Of a stretch of DNA of 19,982 bases, positions 7,301 to 14,179 are shown in pieces. Source of the DNA: an uncultured Prevotella sp. (GTDB lineage: Bacteria; Bacteroidota; Bacteroidia; Bacteroidales; Bacteroidaceae); contig CAAGSA010000007.1 in the NCBI GenBank assembly GCA_900772835.1, positions 1 to 19,982 on the forward strand, given 5' to 3'. The notes under the pieces were generated by a model, which saw only the letters and a program-made list of their open reading frames with translations, was not told the DNA's origin and searched no databases. Numbering within the stretch: position 1 is the stretch's first letter; each line of letters starts with the position of its first letter. Made by a program: the position numbers and the translations under genes.

Positions 7301-10300
7301 ATCCCTCCGTCACGTATTTTCCCGTCACGTTCACGCTTCCCACGTCGGACAGCTGCATGTTCAGGTTGCCCTGTGCCGCCCATCCGCCTGAGTTGTTGTA
7401 TTCTTTCAGTCGCAGTTCGTTTACCCATATCTCTCCCGACTTCTGTTCCGACGACAGGTTTCGCACACCGATAATCATCGTGCGCACCTCGCCGAGCGTC
7501 GGGTTACCCACGATGCTTATCTTGTTGTTTGGCTTCTCCTCGTCGTATGTGGAATATGGGATGTTGTACGAAGCCTGTCCCTGGCTCTTTGCCTTGTTGC
7601 GTGCCTTCTTCAGCGCGGTGAACACGCTGAGCGGTATGTCGAGCATATTGTCCTCCGGCCACACGAGCTTGCAGTCGGCGGCAGAGTATCGGTCGTAGTG
7701 TCCGGGTGCCGTGAGCTTGAGCGGAATTTCATATTCATAGTAGTTGCTCTTGTAGTCGGAACCCAGACGCACGAACACTGCCAACTGGTTGTCTTGCAGG
7801 TTTGTAGTGTTTTGTTCCAGCGCGTTGGCATGCACGAACATCTGCAGACGCTTATATTGTCGCAGGTCGAGTGTCGTGTTCTTGTATACCGCTTTTGCTT
7901 CGCCTGTTGACAGGTTCGACACGTGTATGTCGAGTGCCTGCTCGTTTGCTTCCGTCAGCTGCGGCTGTGTCGGGTCCTGTTCGCGGCGTATGCCCGGCGG
8001 CAGCACGTAGTTCACGGGCACTCGGTCGTTGTTCTCCTCTATGTTCACAGCGCTTACAGCCATCTTTCCCGTAGCGCTGCCCGTTCCGAGCTGCTGCTCG
8101 TAGATGCGCCATTCGCCGCGCACGAGGTCGAGCGTTCCGAAGCGGAGCACTATAGGCTTCTGGAAGTTGGTGAGGAACATACGCATGAATCGTATGGACG
8201 TGAAGTCGGTTATGCCGCCCACGTTTCGTTCGTAGTCGTCCACCGGTATGCGGAACTGATACCACGTCACGGTTTCGGTGGTGTCGTTGCGCAGCTTCAC
8301 CGTATAGTCGCGCTTGTCCACGATATAGTTCTGTCCCACCACGAGGTCCTGCGGACGTATGCTCAGGTGGTACTGGTAGTATTTCTCGTATTCGTTCAGT
8401 GTGTAGTCCTGGTTGATGTCCTCCACGTCGGGTGTCGTCTTGTACGACGTGTCGTAGTTCTCCTTCCTCATGTCGCTGTCTGGCGAGTTGCCCTGCGGAT
8501 TGTTTATCCGCTTGTAGCGTTCGAGGATTGGTGTTCGTGCGGCATCAAAGTCGGAACCTCTGAAGTAGTGGTAGTTGTCGTTTGCCGGGTCGTTCATTAT
8601 CTGTTCGAGGGCTTCGCCCGTCACTCTGCTCTTTGCAGCGTTCAGGAAGTCCTGGTATGACCCGAAGTTGCGCTCCTCCTCGTCGGTGAGTCCGTTGAAT
8701 CCCACGTCCTGCTTTGCCCTTGCTCCGGCGGTGGTTGCGAAGGCGTAGGTTACGGTGGACTGCATCGGAATCTTTCCCCACTGCGTGGTGGTGAAGCTGC
8801 TGGAGCCGTCAACGGGCATGCCGCTCTCATAGAATTTCTTGCCGTCGCGCAGTACATCCTCGCTCACTTCGCCGAGGTTAATGTAGAAGTCGCCGCCGTA
8901 CTGTGATGCGTTTGCTTCTCGGTTGCTGTAGATGAACGGGTCGAGCATCCAGAACTCGATGTATTCTATGTTTGCCGTTTCAAAGTCGTTGGTGTCGAGC
9001 CGGCGCATCATTCCTCCCCAGTTGTTCTGCGGTGTTGGCAGCGAGCCGTCGCTGTTCAGGTTCGGGTTAAAGTTGTACGGTCCGCGCTCCGAAGGATAGT
9101 AGGCGAGGTTCAGTACTGACAGTGTTGCCGTTGCACCGTTGTAGCTGCTCTGGTCGCGGTTCGGGAAGAGTTCGCGCACGTACACCTCTCTCACGTAGTG
9201 GTTCGAGAGCTGGTGCAGGTCGCTCTTGATGTGTCCCGGCGTGAGCGAGCTGCTGCGGCGCGTGAACAGCGGGTCGATGTTGTACCATGCCATCAGCGCG
9301 CGTTCGTAGCCGCTCTGCAGCGTGGTTTTGTCGTTGTAGTTCTTGAACATTGTGGGCACGCTCGATATTATCCACGACGATGGTGTGCTGATGTCGATTG
9401 TGTTCTTCGTGTTCTCGAAGTCGTCGATATACGATGCCTTGTCCTGTGTGCCTCCGGCTTGTCCGGCTATGAGCTGTGCAAATTCGCCGGTGAATGATAT
9501 CTGCGACGGCTGGGTGCAGTGTAGGAACGGGATTTTGTCGAGCATATTGGTGAGCCACTGGCTCTCTTTCTTCCAGTTCAGGTTCAGTCCCCAGAGCGTG
9601 TTGTTCAGCGGTTCCGAACCCATCGCCACCTTTGTGGTGAGAGCCTGTTCGGAGAGATGCTGGAACGTACCGCTGAGCTGGAAGTTCTTCGAGAAGTCGT
9701 ATTCCCAGTTCAGTCCGAGCATTGTCTTTCGTTGCTGCGCATAGTCGGTGTTGCTTTCCAGCGACACGTTGACTGCCGTTCCTGCGTCGATGATGCTCTG
9801 GTTGAGGATTGTCACTTCGCCGGCAGAATAGTCCACGCTGTAGTCGGAACCTTCGCTCAACGTGACACCGCCTGCGGTCACTACCACCGAGCCTTGCGGC
9901 ACGTTGTATGCTCCGAGCGAAATCACGTTTGCCGATGTGCCCCGATACTGTCCCGTCAGTCTGAACTTGTCTTTCTCTGCAATCTGCTTGGCTATTGTCT
10001 TCGTGGAGTCGTAGAGTTCCGTGTAGCTGTATTTCGCGGCCCTGTCGGCTGGCACGCCCTTGGCTATGAGTGCCTTGTACAGGTATTCGCCGAATGGTTC
10101 TGCCTCTGGGAAGAACACTCGGCCGTTGCTCACGGTGTAGCCCTCCACATAGTCGAAGTATCCGTTGCTGTGCGGTTTGTTGTTGTTGTCCAGTCTGTCG
10201 GCGCCGAGCAGCTTTATGGTCGTCATGTCCTTCACCTGCGCTTCCGGTATGTAGGACAGGTATACGCCGGTGGTGTCGCTTTGGTATTTCACGTCGAGTC

Positions 10301-11993
10301 GGAACTTGTCTTTCTCCACCGACGAGGCGAGATAGTACACGTTCTTCATCATCAGGTCCCAGTTGCCCTGTTTCGGGTTGTTGCTCGTGTTCTTCAGCGA
10401 TTTCACGAAGAGTGCTTTCTTCACGTCCTGTATGTCTGACGCGAACTCACCCACCTGAAATGTCTGTCCTCCCGATGTGTATTCGTATGCCACGGCGAGC
10501 ACCTGGTCGGTCTGCAGCGTGGTTTTCAGCGATATGTATCCCAGTGCCTGGTTCACGGTGTATTCCGATGAGTTCAGCAGTCGTGCGCTCTGCAGCTTCT
10601 CGTAGTCGGCACCGCCCACGAAGTTCGGAATAGCGTCGAGCACGGTGCTCGTGCGGTCGATGTCGCGTGCGTCGGCGTATGAGTTCACGAGAGTGGTGTA
10701 TTCGCTGTTGGCATTGTTCGACGGCACTGCACTTCCGCCTACCCCCCACATCGGGTTGCTCACCTGTGTGTTTTCGCCCAGGTCGGTCAGCGCCACGATG
10801 TTTCTGGTGTTCGTGGTGTTACCCTGCTTGTTCGTCACCCACACCTCCACTCGGTTTATCGTGATGCCGGTGGTGAGGTTCGGCAGTGTTTTCATGCCCG
10901 CGTCGTATTTCTCGCGGAAGTATTTGGAGAGGAAGAAGTGGCGGTTCTCTTCATAGTCGCTGGCGTTGATTTCGAACGGTGTCAGCTGCACTCCGCCCTT
11001 AGACGAAACGCTCTTGCTCGACGATTTCTTCTGCGACACCACGGTCTGCAGTTTCAGCTTGCCGAACTGCATGTCGGTTCTGATGCCGAAGAGCGACGAT
11101 GCTCCCTTCACGAGCGACGAGTTGCTTGGGAACGAAACATTTCCTGCCTCCACCAACTTGATTATCTCGTCCTCCTTGCCTTCGTATTTGAGTTTCAGGT
11201 TCTGCGAGTCGAAGTCGAACGTGGCGTCGGTGTTGTAGTTCAGGTTCATGTTCACCTTGTCGCCCACCTTTCCGTTCACGTTCAGGTTTATCTTCTCGTC
11301 GAAGTTCATCGTCGTGGTCTTGCGGTTTCGTATTGGCAGCGACGGGTTGTCTATGTTCTTCATCGTTGCGCCCAACTTCAGCTCAGCTGTTCCCTGCGTT
11401 TTGATGCGCACGCCGCCGGGACCGAAAATCTTCTCTGCCGGTCCCAGGTCGAAGTGTATGTCGGAGAAGGAGAATTTCTCCTTGCCCTTCTGCTTCACTA
11501 TTTCGTCGTTCTTGTCGCGGAAGAAGGCGTTCATCTCCTTTCGCTCGCTCCATTTCCTGTATTCGTCTGGCGTCATCATCAGCGGTGTGGAGAGGTATCC
11601 TCCGCCGATTTTCGAGCCGAGGAAATAACGGTTCAGCGTGTCGTTGTACACCACGTCCTGCTTGATGTTGTCGGGCATGCCGAGGTCGGCGGTGCGCTTC
11701 CGGGCATCGTCGAGCGTTATGGGCACAGTGCGCTGCACCCTCCATCTGGCATGGAGCAGCGAGTCGGGAATGGAGTCGTCGTCGATGACGAGTGCCGACA
11801 GTCCCGTAGTTGTGTTCTTTGTCGTGTCGGCATCCGCCTTTCCTTTGTCCGGCTTTCCCGCTCCCTGCCTCTGCCGGCGCACGCTGAGCCTTCTGGTCAG
11901 GTCGTCCTGTAGCTGTGGCAACACGTTGAATGCCAGTACATTTGCGCTCATCAGGGCAATGAGTAGTATCGTAAGTTTCTTCAGGTTCTTCAT
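4389..11993 (-). CDS. sprA: SprA/Sov, outer-membrane translocon of the type IX secretion system
   Basis: SprA is the giant beta-barrel through which T9SS cargo crosses the outer membrane; in Flavobacterium johnsoniae it is a 36-strand single-chain barrel, and the Porphyromonas homologue is Sov. The 2534-residue frame is intact and of normal family size. Visible features are a signal peptide (about residues 1-21), the family hallmarks GPGGVRIKTQGTAEL at 191-205, the NLNVNGKVGDKVNMNLNYN region near 236-254 and a second conserved stretch around 282-315, then long alternating beta-strand sequence ending in the outer-membrane-style C-terminus SLKFSLTR. Two Lys/Asn-rich insertions near residues 1915-1968 and 2414-2446 look like flexible loops. 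The ATG directly abuts the ruvA stop (TAAATG), pointing to translational coupling; no separate promoter is visible. The product at 17061-19499 is a plausible cargo. Identification is secure. Confidence 0.97.
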   Translation of the reverse strand: MKNLKKLTILLIALMSANVLAFNVLPQLQDDLTRRLSVRRQRQGAGKPDKGKADADTTKNTTTGLSALVIDDDSIPDSLLHARWRVQRTVPITLDDARKRTADLGMPDNIKQDVVYNDTLNRYFLGSKIGGGYLSTPLMMTPDEYRKWSERKEMNAFFRDKNDEIVKQKGKEKFSFSDIHFDLGPAEKIFGPGGVRIKTQGTAELKLGATMKNIDNPSLPIRNRKTTTMNFDEKINLNVNGKVGDKVNMNLNYNTDATFDFDSQNLKLKYEGKEDEIIKLVEAGNVSFPSNSSLVKGASSLFGIRTDMQFGKLKLQTVVSQKKSSSKSVSSKGGVQLTPFEINASDYEENRHFFLSKYFREKYDAGMKTLPNLTTGITINRVEVWVTNKQGNTTNTRNIVALTDLGENTQVSNPMWGVGGSAVPSNNANSEYTTLVNSYADARDIDRTSTVLDAIPNFVGGADYEKLQSARLLNSSEYTVNQALGYISLKTTLQTDQVLAVAYEYTSGGQTFQVGEFASDIQDVKKALFVKSLKNTSNNPKQGNWDLMMKNVYYLASSVEKDKFRLDVKYQSDTTGVYLSYIPEAQVKDMTTIKLLGADRLDNNNKPHSNGYFDYVEGYTVSNGRVFFPEAEPFGEYLYKALIAKGVPADRAAKYSYTELYDSTKTIAKQIAEKDKFRLTGQYRGTSANVISLGAYNVPQGSVVVTAGGVTLSEGSDYSVDYSAGEVTILNQSIIDAGTAVNVSLESNTDYAQQRKTMLGLNWEYDFSKNFQLSGTFQHLSEQALTTKVAMGSEPLNNTLWGLNLNWKKESQWLTNMLDKIPFLHCTQPSQISFTGEFAQLIAGQAGGTQDKASYIDDFENTKNTIDISTPSSWIISSVPTMFKNYNDKTTLQSGYERALMAWYNIDPLFTRRSSSLTPGHIKSDLHQLSNHYVREVYVRELFPNRDQSSYNGATATLSVLNLAYYPSERGPYNFNPNLNSDGSLPTPQNNWGGMMRRLDTNDFETANIEYIEFWMLDPFIYSNREANASQYGGDFYINLGEVSEDVLRDGKKFYESGMPVDGSSSFTTTQWGKIPMQSTVTYAFATTAGARAKQDVGFNGLTDEEERNFGSYQDFLNAAKSRVTGEALEQIMNDPANDNYHYFRGSDFDAARTPILERYKRINNPQGNSPDSDMRKENYDTSYKTTPDVEDINQDYTLNEYEKYYQYHLSIRPQDLVVGQNYIVDKRDYTVKLRNDTTETVTWYQFRIPVDDYERNVGGITDFTSIRFMRMFLTNFQKPIVLRFGTLDLVRGEWRIYEQQLGTGSATGKMAVSAVNIEENNDRVPVNYVLPPGIRREQDPTQPQLTEANEQALDIHVSNLSTGEAKAVYKNTTLDLRQYKRLQMFVHANALEQNTTNLQDNQLAVFVRLGSDYKSNYYEYEIPLKLTAPGHYDRYSAADCKLVWPEDNMLDIPLSVFTALKKARNKAKSQGQASYNIPYSTYDEEKPNNKISIVGNPTLGEVRTMIIGVRNLSSEQKSGEIWVNELRLKEYNNSGGWAAQGNLNMQLSDVGSVNVTGKYVTEGFGGLEDGVAQRAQDNYKTYSVTTNFDFGKFFPEKAKVSIPLYYSVTKEETRPKYNPLDTDMKLDEALNAMESRERDSIESIAVTKTTSTNFSLSNMKVGIATKKHPMPYDPANFSFSYSHSHRHTSGETTVYENEDNWRGSINYSYTPVYKAFEPFKKIKSKSKWYDILKRFGLNWLPQNLTFNTEMLRNYYELQERDMESTENSELPLTFSEQFLWNREFSIRWDLTKNLHMSFNSATHAEIEEPYRPVDKSRYPDDYAVWKDSVWTSIKHFGRPLDYNQSFNASYQAPLNLIPIFDWVNADANYNATYSWTRGTTQEDGQSLGNVIANNRTLNINGAFNLEKLYNHIPFLKKTNERFNKRQAVNTNRKKNTISRTPAKPNGKKTEDEKKLPKNKRAFEKEITLRPDTTLTISHGKNSKRLIVSAKTADGKVFDLKYRKLDNNKIKITSKVDTATKVKVAVLAKEPLDNQSWYKAMQVVARGLMMVRNVNVSYRNQYGLSLPGFMPEIGNVFGQRTGGIMSPGLDFAFGFVDDSYINKSAENGWLLMADSIATPATSSKTEDLQLRMTLEPVRDLKIDLNASRTQTTAKSIQYMYQGTPTTQSGTFTMTTISMGTAFESTGDANNGYHSASFEKFCNSLEGFRQRVENQYNGATYPTGSALAGTEFNPENGTVSKYSADVMVPAFLSTYTSMGGNSLSLFPALSKLLPNWTVRYSGLGRLPWFRDVFKSFNINHGYKSVYAVGSYSSFSTYQEFMNGLGFITDATTGNPTPSSMFNVSTVSINESFSPLLGIDMTFHNNLTAKLEYRTTRVLSLSMTSVQLNESSSNDWVIGMGYKINNFDFFGLFGGATKARKAKTAKGKGKNQDENRNSSQNNRNSRTGFNTDLNLRLDLSFRKQAAICRDIASMTSAASSGNSAFKLSFAADYTLSKLLTMSFFYDRQTNTPLLSSNSYPTTTQDFGLSLKFSLTR

Positions 11994-12599
11994 TTACTTT
12001 ATTTGTTTCAGCGCCAGCTTCACTACCTGTTCCACCGGCAGCTGCGGATTTTCGTTGAGGATTGCCGTCACTACCTTTGCCGACGGTGCCGGGGCGAACC
12101 CGAGCATGGTCAGTGCTCCCATAGCCTCGTCGTGCACCTCCTTGTTTGCCGGTACTGCCGGCGCCGCCCCTGCGGCAGGCATATCTCCGGCAATGCCGCT
12201 CGTGGCAATCTTGTCTTTCAGGTCTACGATGATGCGCTGCGCCGTGCGCAGCCCTATGCCCTTCACTGTCTTCAGCATCTTCTCGTTGCCCGTGGAAATC
12301 ACGTTGCACAGCTCTGCCGCCGACATGGCGGAGAGAATCATGCGTGCCGTGTTGGCTCCCACGCCCGACACGGTGATGAGCATCAGAAACATTTCGCGTT
12401 CCTGTCTGCTTGCGAATCCGAAGAGCGCATACGCATCCTCGCGTATGCTCTCCACGACATACAGCTTCACTTCCTTCTTGTTCTGTATGCCGCTATAGGT
12501 GTTGAGCGAGATGTTCATGCCGTAGCCCACGCCATGCGCCTCCACAACGGCGTATGTCGGCGTAGCTTCGGTCAGTTCGCCCTTTATGTATTCAATCAT
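11994..12599 (-). CDS. ruvA: Holliday junction DNA helicase subunit RuvA
   Basis: RuvA binds four-way DNA junctions as a tetramer and loads the RuvB motor for branch migration. The 201 residues show the three-domain layout: an N-terminal OB fold (MIEYIKGELTEA to about 63), a middle domain with two helix-hairpin-helix motifs (ITVSGVGANTA near 75-85 and TVKGIGLRTAQRI near 111-123), an Ala/Pro-rich linker (about 138-152), and the C-terminal RuvB-contacting domain (about 155-201). The start ATG at 12599 fits the conserved N-terminus exactly. The stop touches the sprA start, so the two share a transcript. The upstream region (12600-12881) is divergent with the HD-domain gene; I found no exact TAnnTTTG box on the ruvA side. 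As I recall, ruvA next to sprA is also found in other Bacteroidetes. Confidence 0.98.
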   Translation of the reverse strand: MIEYIKGELTEATPTYAVVEAHGVGYGMNISLNTYSGIQNKKEVKLYVVESIREDAYALFGFASRQEREMFLMLITVSGVGANTARMILSAMSAAELCNVISTGNEKMLKTVKGIGLRTAQRIIVDLKDKIATSGIAGDMPAAGAAPAVPANKEVHDEAMGALTMLGFAPAPSAKVVTAILNENPQLPVEQVVKLALKQIK

Positions 12600-12807
12600 A
12601 AAGCTATAAAAATTGGTGTATATACATATTACTAACGCGTATTGATTATATATATTGTATAAAGGGCGGCGTTTTTTGTCGTGGGTGTTCTTTTTCCGTG
12701 TTCTTTTCCCGTGTTTTTTCCCCGGAAGTGCCCTTCCGCCGGTGTCTGCCGCCGTATGGGGTATGCAGGATGAAAATGAAAAAACACAGTAAGTTGTACC
12801 GTTGCCG

Positions 12808-12837
12808 TTGCCATATCAACTTTTATTCATAACTTTG
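12808..12837 (+). promoter_or_regulatory. Promoter of the HD-domain gene
   Basis: TTG (12808-12810), a 19-bp spacer and TAACTTTG (12830-12837) match the Bacteroidetes -33/-7 pattern exactly. The predicted start lies near 12844, giving a leader of about 40 nt. Confidence 0.75.
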
Positions 12838-12881
12838 CAGCAGGACATAAAAAAACAAATAATAAATCATAACGCAGAGAT

Positions 12882-13514
12882 ATGAAAGGAAATATCAGTG
12901 AATACAAGGAGCAGTTCGTGGAACTGCTGAAGTCGACGGGACGCGACGGAGTGGACGATGTGATAGAGGAGCTGGAAAGGCTGGGATTCTTCAGCGCGCC
13001 GGCATCCGCCGGTCACCATCTGAATACTGAAGGCGGACTGGTGGTACACTCGCTGAACACCTGCAGGGCGGCACTTGCCGTATGGGAGAGCATGAAGGCG
13101 CTGGAGCCGTCGCTCGAAACCGAGGTGAAGCGCGAGAGCATCATAATAGCAGCCCTGCTTCACGACGTGTGCAAGGCAGACATATACAAGCGCTCGGTGA
13201 AGAAGCGCAAGAACAAGCTGGGACAGTGGGAAGACTGCGAGGGCTACAAGGTGTCGTACAAGGATTTCCCGATGGGCCACGGCGAGAAGTCGCTCGTCGT
13301 AATCCTGCTCAGCGGACTGGAACTGTACGACGACGAGATGCTCGCCATACGCTGGCACATGGGGGCATGGGGCGTTAACCAGAACAGTTTCGAGGATGTG
13401 CGCAACTTCGACACAGCCCAGAAGCTCTATCCCCTCGTGGCTATCATCCATGCCGCCGACTGCATGGCAGCCAACGTGATGGAGCGCACAGGCGAGGAGA
13501 TTGACGAGATGTAG
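12882..13514 (+). CDS. HD-domain hydrolase, probably cytoplasmic
   Basis: This is a 210-residue protein of the HD superfamily of metal-dependent phosphohydrolases. The metal-binding pattern is complete: a first His in GLVVHS (H56), the HD pair in ALLHDVCKAD (H94-D95) with K99, then H133 in MGHGEKS, H159 in IRWHMGAW and the HAADCMAA segment with D193. There is no signal peptide or membrane segment. The layout resembles the HD part of YhaM-like 3'-5' exonucleases and nucleotide-hydrolysing HD proteins, but without the OB domain of YhaM, so the substrate is unknown. A good promoter lies 45 bp upstream and a weak terminator follows, so it appears monocistronic and divergent from ruvA. It starts at the first ATG after the promoter. 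HD family membership is confident; function is open. Confidence 0.88.
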   Translation: MKGNISEYKEQFVELLKSTGRDGVDDVIEELERLGFFSAPASAGHHLNTEGGLVVHSLNTCRAALAVWESMKALEPSLETEVKRESIIIAALLHDVCKADIYKRSVKKRKNKLGQWEDCEGYKVSYKDFPMGHGEKSLVVILLSGLELYDDEMLAIRWHMGAWGVNQNSFEDVRNFDTAQKLYPLVAIIHAADCMAANVMERTGEEIDEM

Positions 13515-13557
13515 AGCCCTCTTCTCCTGTCTTTGCCTGCGTCTTTAGCGGAAATGG

Positions 13558-13584
13558 ATAATACTGATGGTATTATGTATTTTT
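13558..13584 (+). terminator. Weak intrinsic terminator after the HD-domain gene
   Basis: ATAATAC (13558-13564) and GTATTAT (13570-13576) form a 7-bp AT-rich stem with a 5-nt loop. GTATTTTTAA follows, giving a T5 run at 13580-13584. It lies 44 nt after the stop codon and in the right orientation. The stem contains only one G-C pair, so it may be inefficient. Confidence 0.4.
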
Positions 13585-13603
13585 AACATAAGGAGGCATT
13601 CAA

Positions 13604-13741
13604 ATGTTAAAATTGCGAGTCGTAGGCGCTCTGAGAATCGAATGTTTTGGAGTTTCAGAAATTTTGTGCGCAAAAATCGAGAATTTCGGCGGTTTGTGCA
13701 ATTTGTTGATTTTCAGTTGTTTGTACTTTTCGGTGTTTTGA
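13604..13741 (+). CDS. Candidate small ORF, 45 residues, unknown
   Basis: ATG at 13604 is preceded by AGGAGG (13591-13596) at 7-nt spacing. This is a textbook Shine-Dalgarno sequence, rare in this window, where real genes lack one. The frame encodes 45 residues, beginning MLKLRVVGALRIECFG and ending in a hydrophobic, aromatic stretch (LLIFSCLYFSVF). I recognise no family. No clear promoter lies just upstream, and the weak terminator of the HD-domain gene comes between. It could be a small membrane or leader peptide, or chance. A longer overlapping frame at 13567-13770 lacks such a ribosome site. Confidence 0.28.
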   Translation: MLKLRVVGALRIECFGVSEILCAKIENFGGLCNLLIFSCLYFSVF

Positions 13742-13759
13742 TGAATTCCGGGAAATGCG

Positions 13760-13800
13760 GTCATTCATAATGAACGCTTTGATCGTTCAATATGAATGAC
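13760..13800. repeat. Long imperfect palindrome, 17-bp arms
   Basis: Arms 13760-13776 and 13784-13800 (starting GTCATTCATA, ending TATGAATGAC) pair with one mismatch around the 7-nt centre CTTTGAT. No T-run follows on either strand, so it is not a normal intrinsic terminator. It could be an operator, a protein-binding site or part of a structured RNA. Confidence 0.55.
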
Positions 13801-14034
13801 TGAAGAGTTTGTGATGAAAAACATCGGGTGTATGTCGTTTTCGAGGCGGATTTTGGGTGTTTCTGATAACGTAAATGCTACATTCTGCAAAAACGTCTGT
13901 CGGAAAAACTGTCGGTAAGGCAACCAACTGTATGCAACGGACGATAACAGTACATAATAATGTAAATAATTTCAAAATGTGTGTGTTAAAATATTTGGAT
14001 GCAGATGTGAACGTCAGTTAAAAAATCCTTGTGT

Positions 14035-14083
14035 AAAAAGCAAAGAGCAGGAGTCCAAATGCTGAGACCCCTGCTCTTTGCTT
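14035..14083 (-). terminator. Terminator of the transglutaminase-like gene, possibly bidirectional
   Basis: Arms 14038-14055 and 14066-14083 pair over 18 bp with one mismatch; the outer 14 bp are perfect and include GAGCAGG/CCTGCTC. The loop is 10 nt. On the minus strand the run T5 (14039-14035) begins in the last stem bases and trails off, about 97 nt after the stop at 14180. On the plus strand CTTATTTTCG follows, so it may also stop read-through from the other side. Confidence 0.75.
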
Positions 14084-14179
14084 ATTTTCGTATCCGGTTT
14101 TTGCGGACGAGATTTTTTTCTTTGCTTTACATGCAATGCCCAAGCCGGATAGTAGCTATTTCCGTGTGCTTCTTCCTTC

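Larger units (their letters stand above)
13515..14179. other. 665-bp gap between convergent genes
   Basis: The gap lies between the HD-domain gene and the transglutaminase-like gene. It holds a weak terminator, a candidate 45-codon ORF, a 17-bp palindrome and a strong bidirectional hairpin, each listed separately. The part from 13801 to 14037 shows no gene I can support; a minus-strand frame at 13787-13975 has only a TTG start. No tRNA, rRNA or familiar riboswitch core is visible. For a convergent gap it is long, so a non-coding RNA or gene remnant remains possible. Confidence 0.5.

Noticed and set aside
12632..12814. Minus-strand 60-codon frame between ruvA and the HD-domain gene
   Set aside because: It overlaps the -33 region of the HD-gene promoter, is low in complexity and has no ribosome site.
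12867..13451. Minus-strand 194-codon frame over the HD-domain gene
   Set aside because: The plus strand carries the complete HD metal-binding pattern with a matching promoter; the minus frame has neither.
13787..13975. Minus-strand 62-codon frame with a signal-peptide-like start
   Set aside because: It begins at TTG, has no promoter or ribosome site and partly overlaps the palindrome at 13760-13800.
14040..14081. CTGAGA next to ACCCC, briefly resembling a TPP riboswitch core
   Set aside because: The bases are explained by a perfect terminator stem and loop, the other riboswitch helices are absent, and it lies at the 3' ends of convergent genes.
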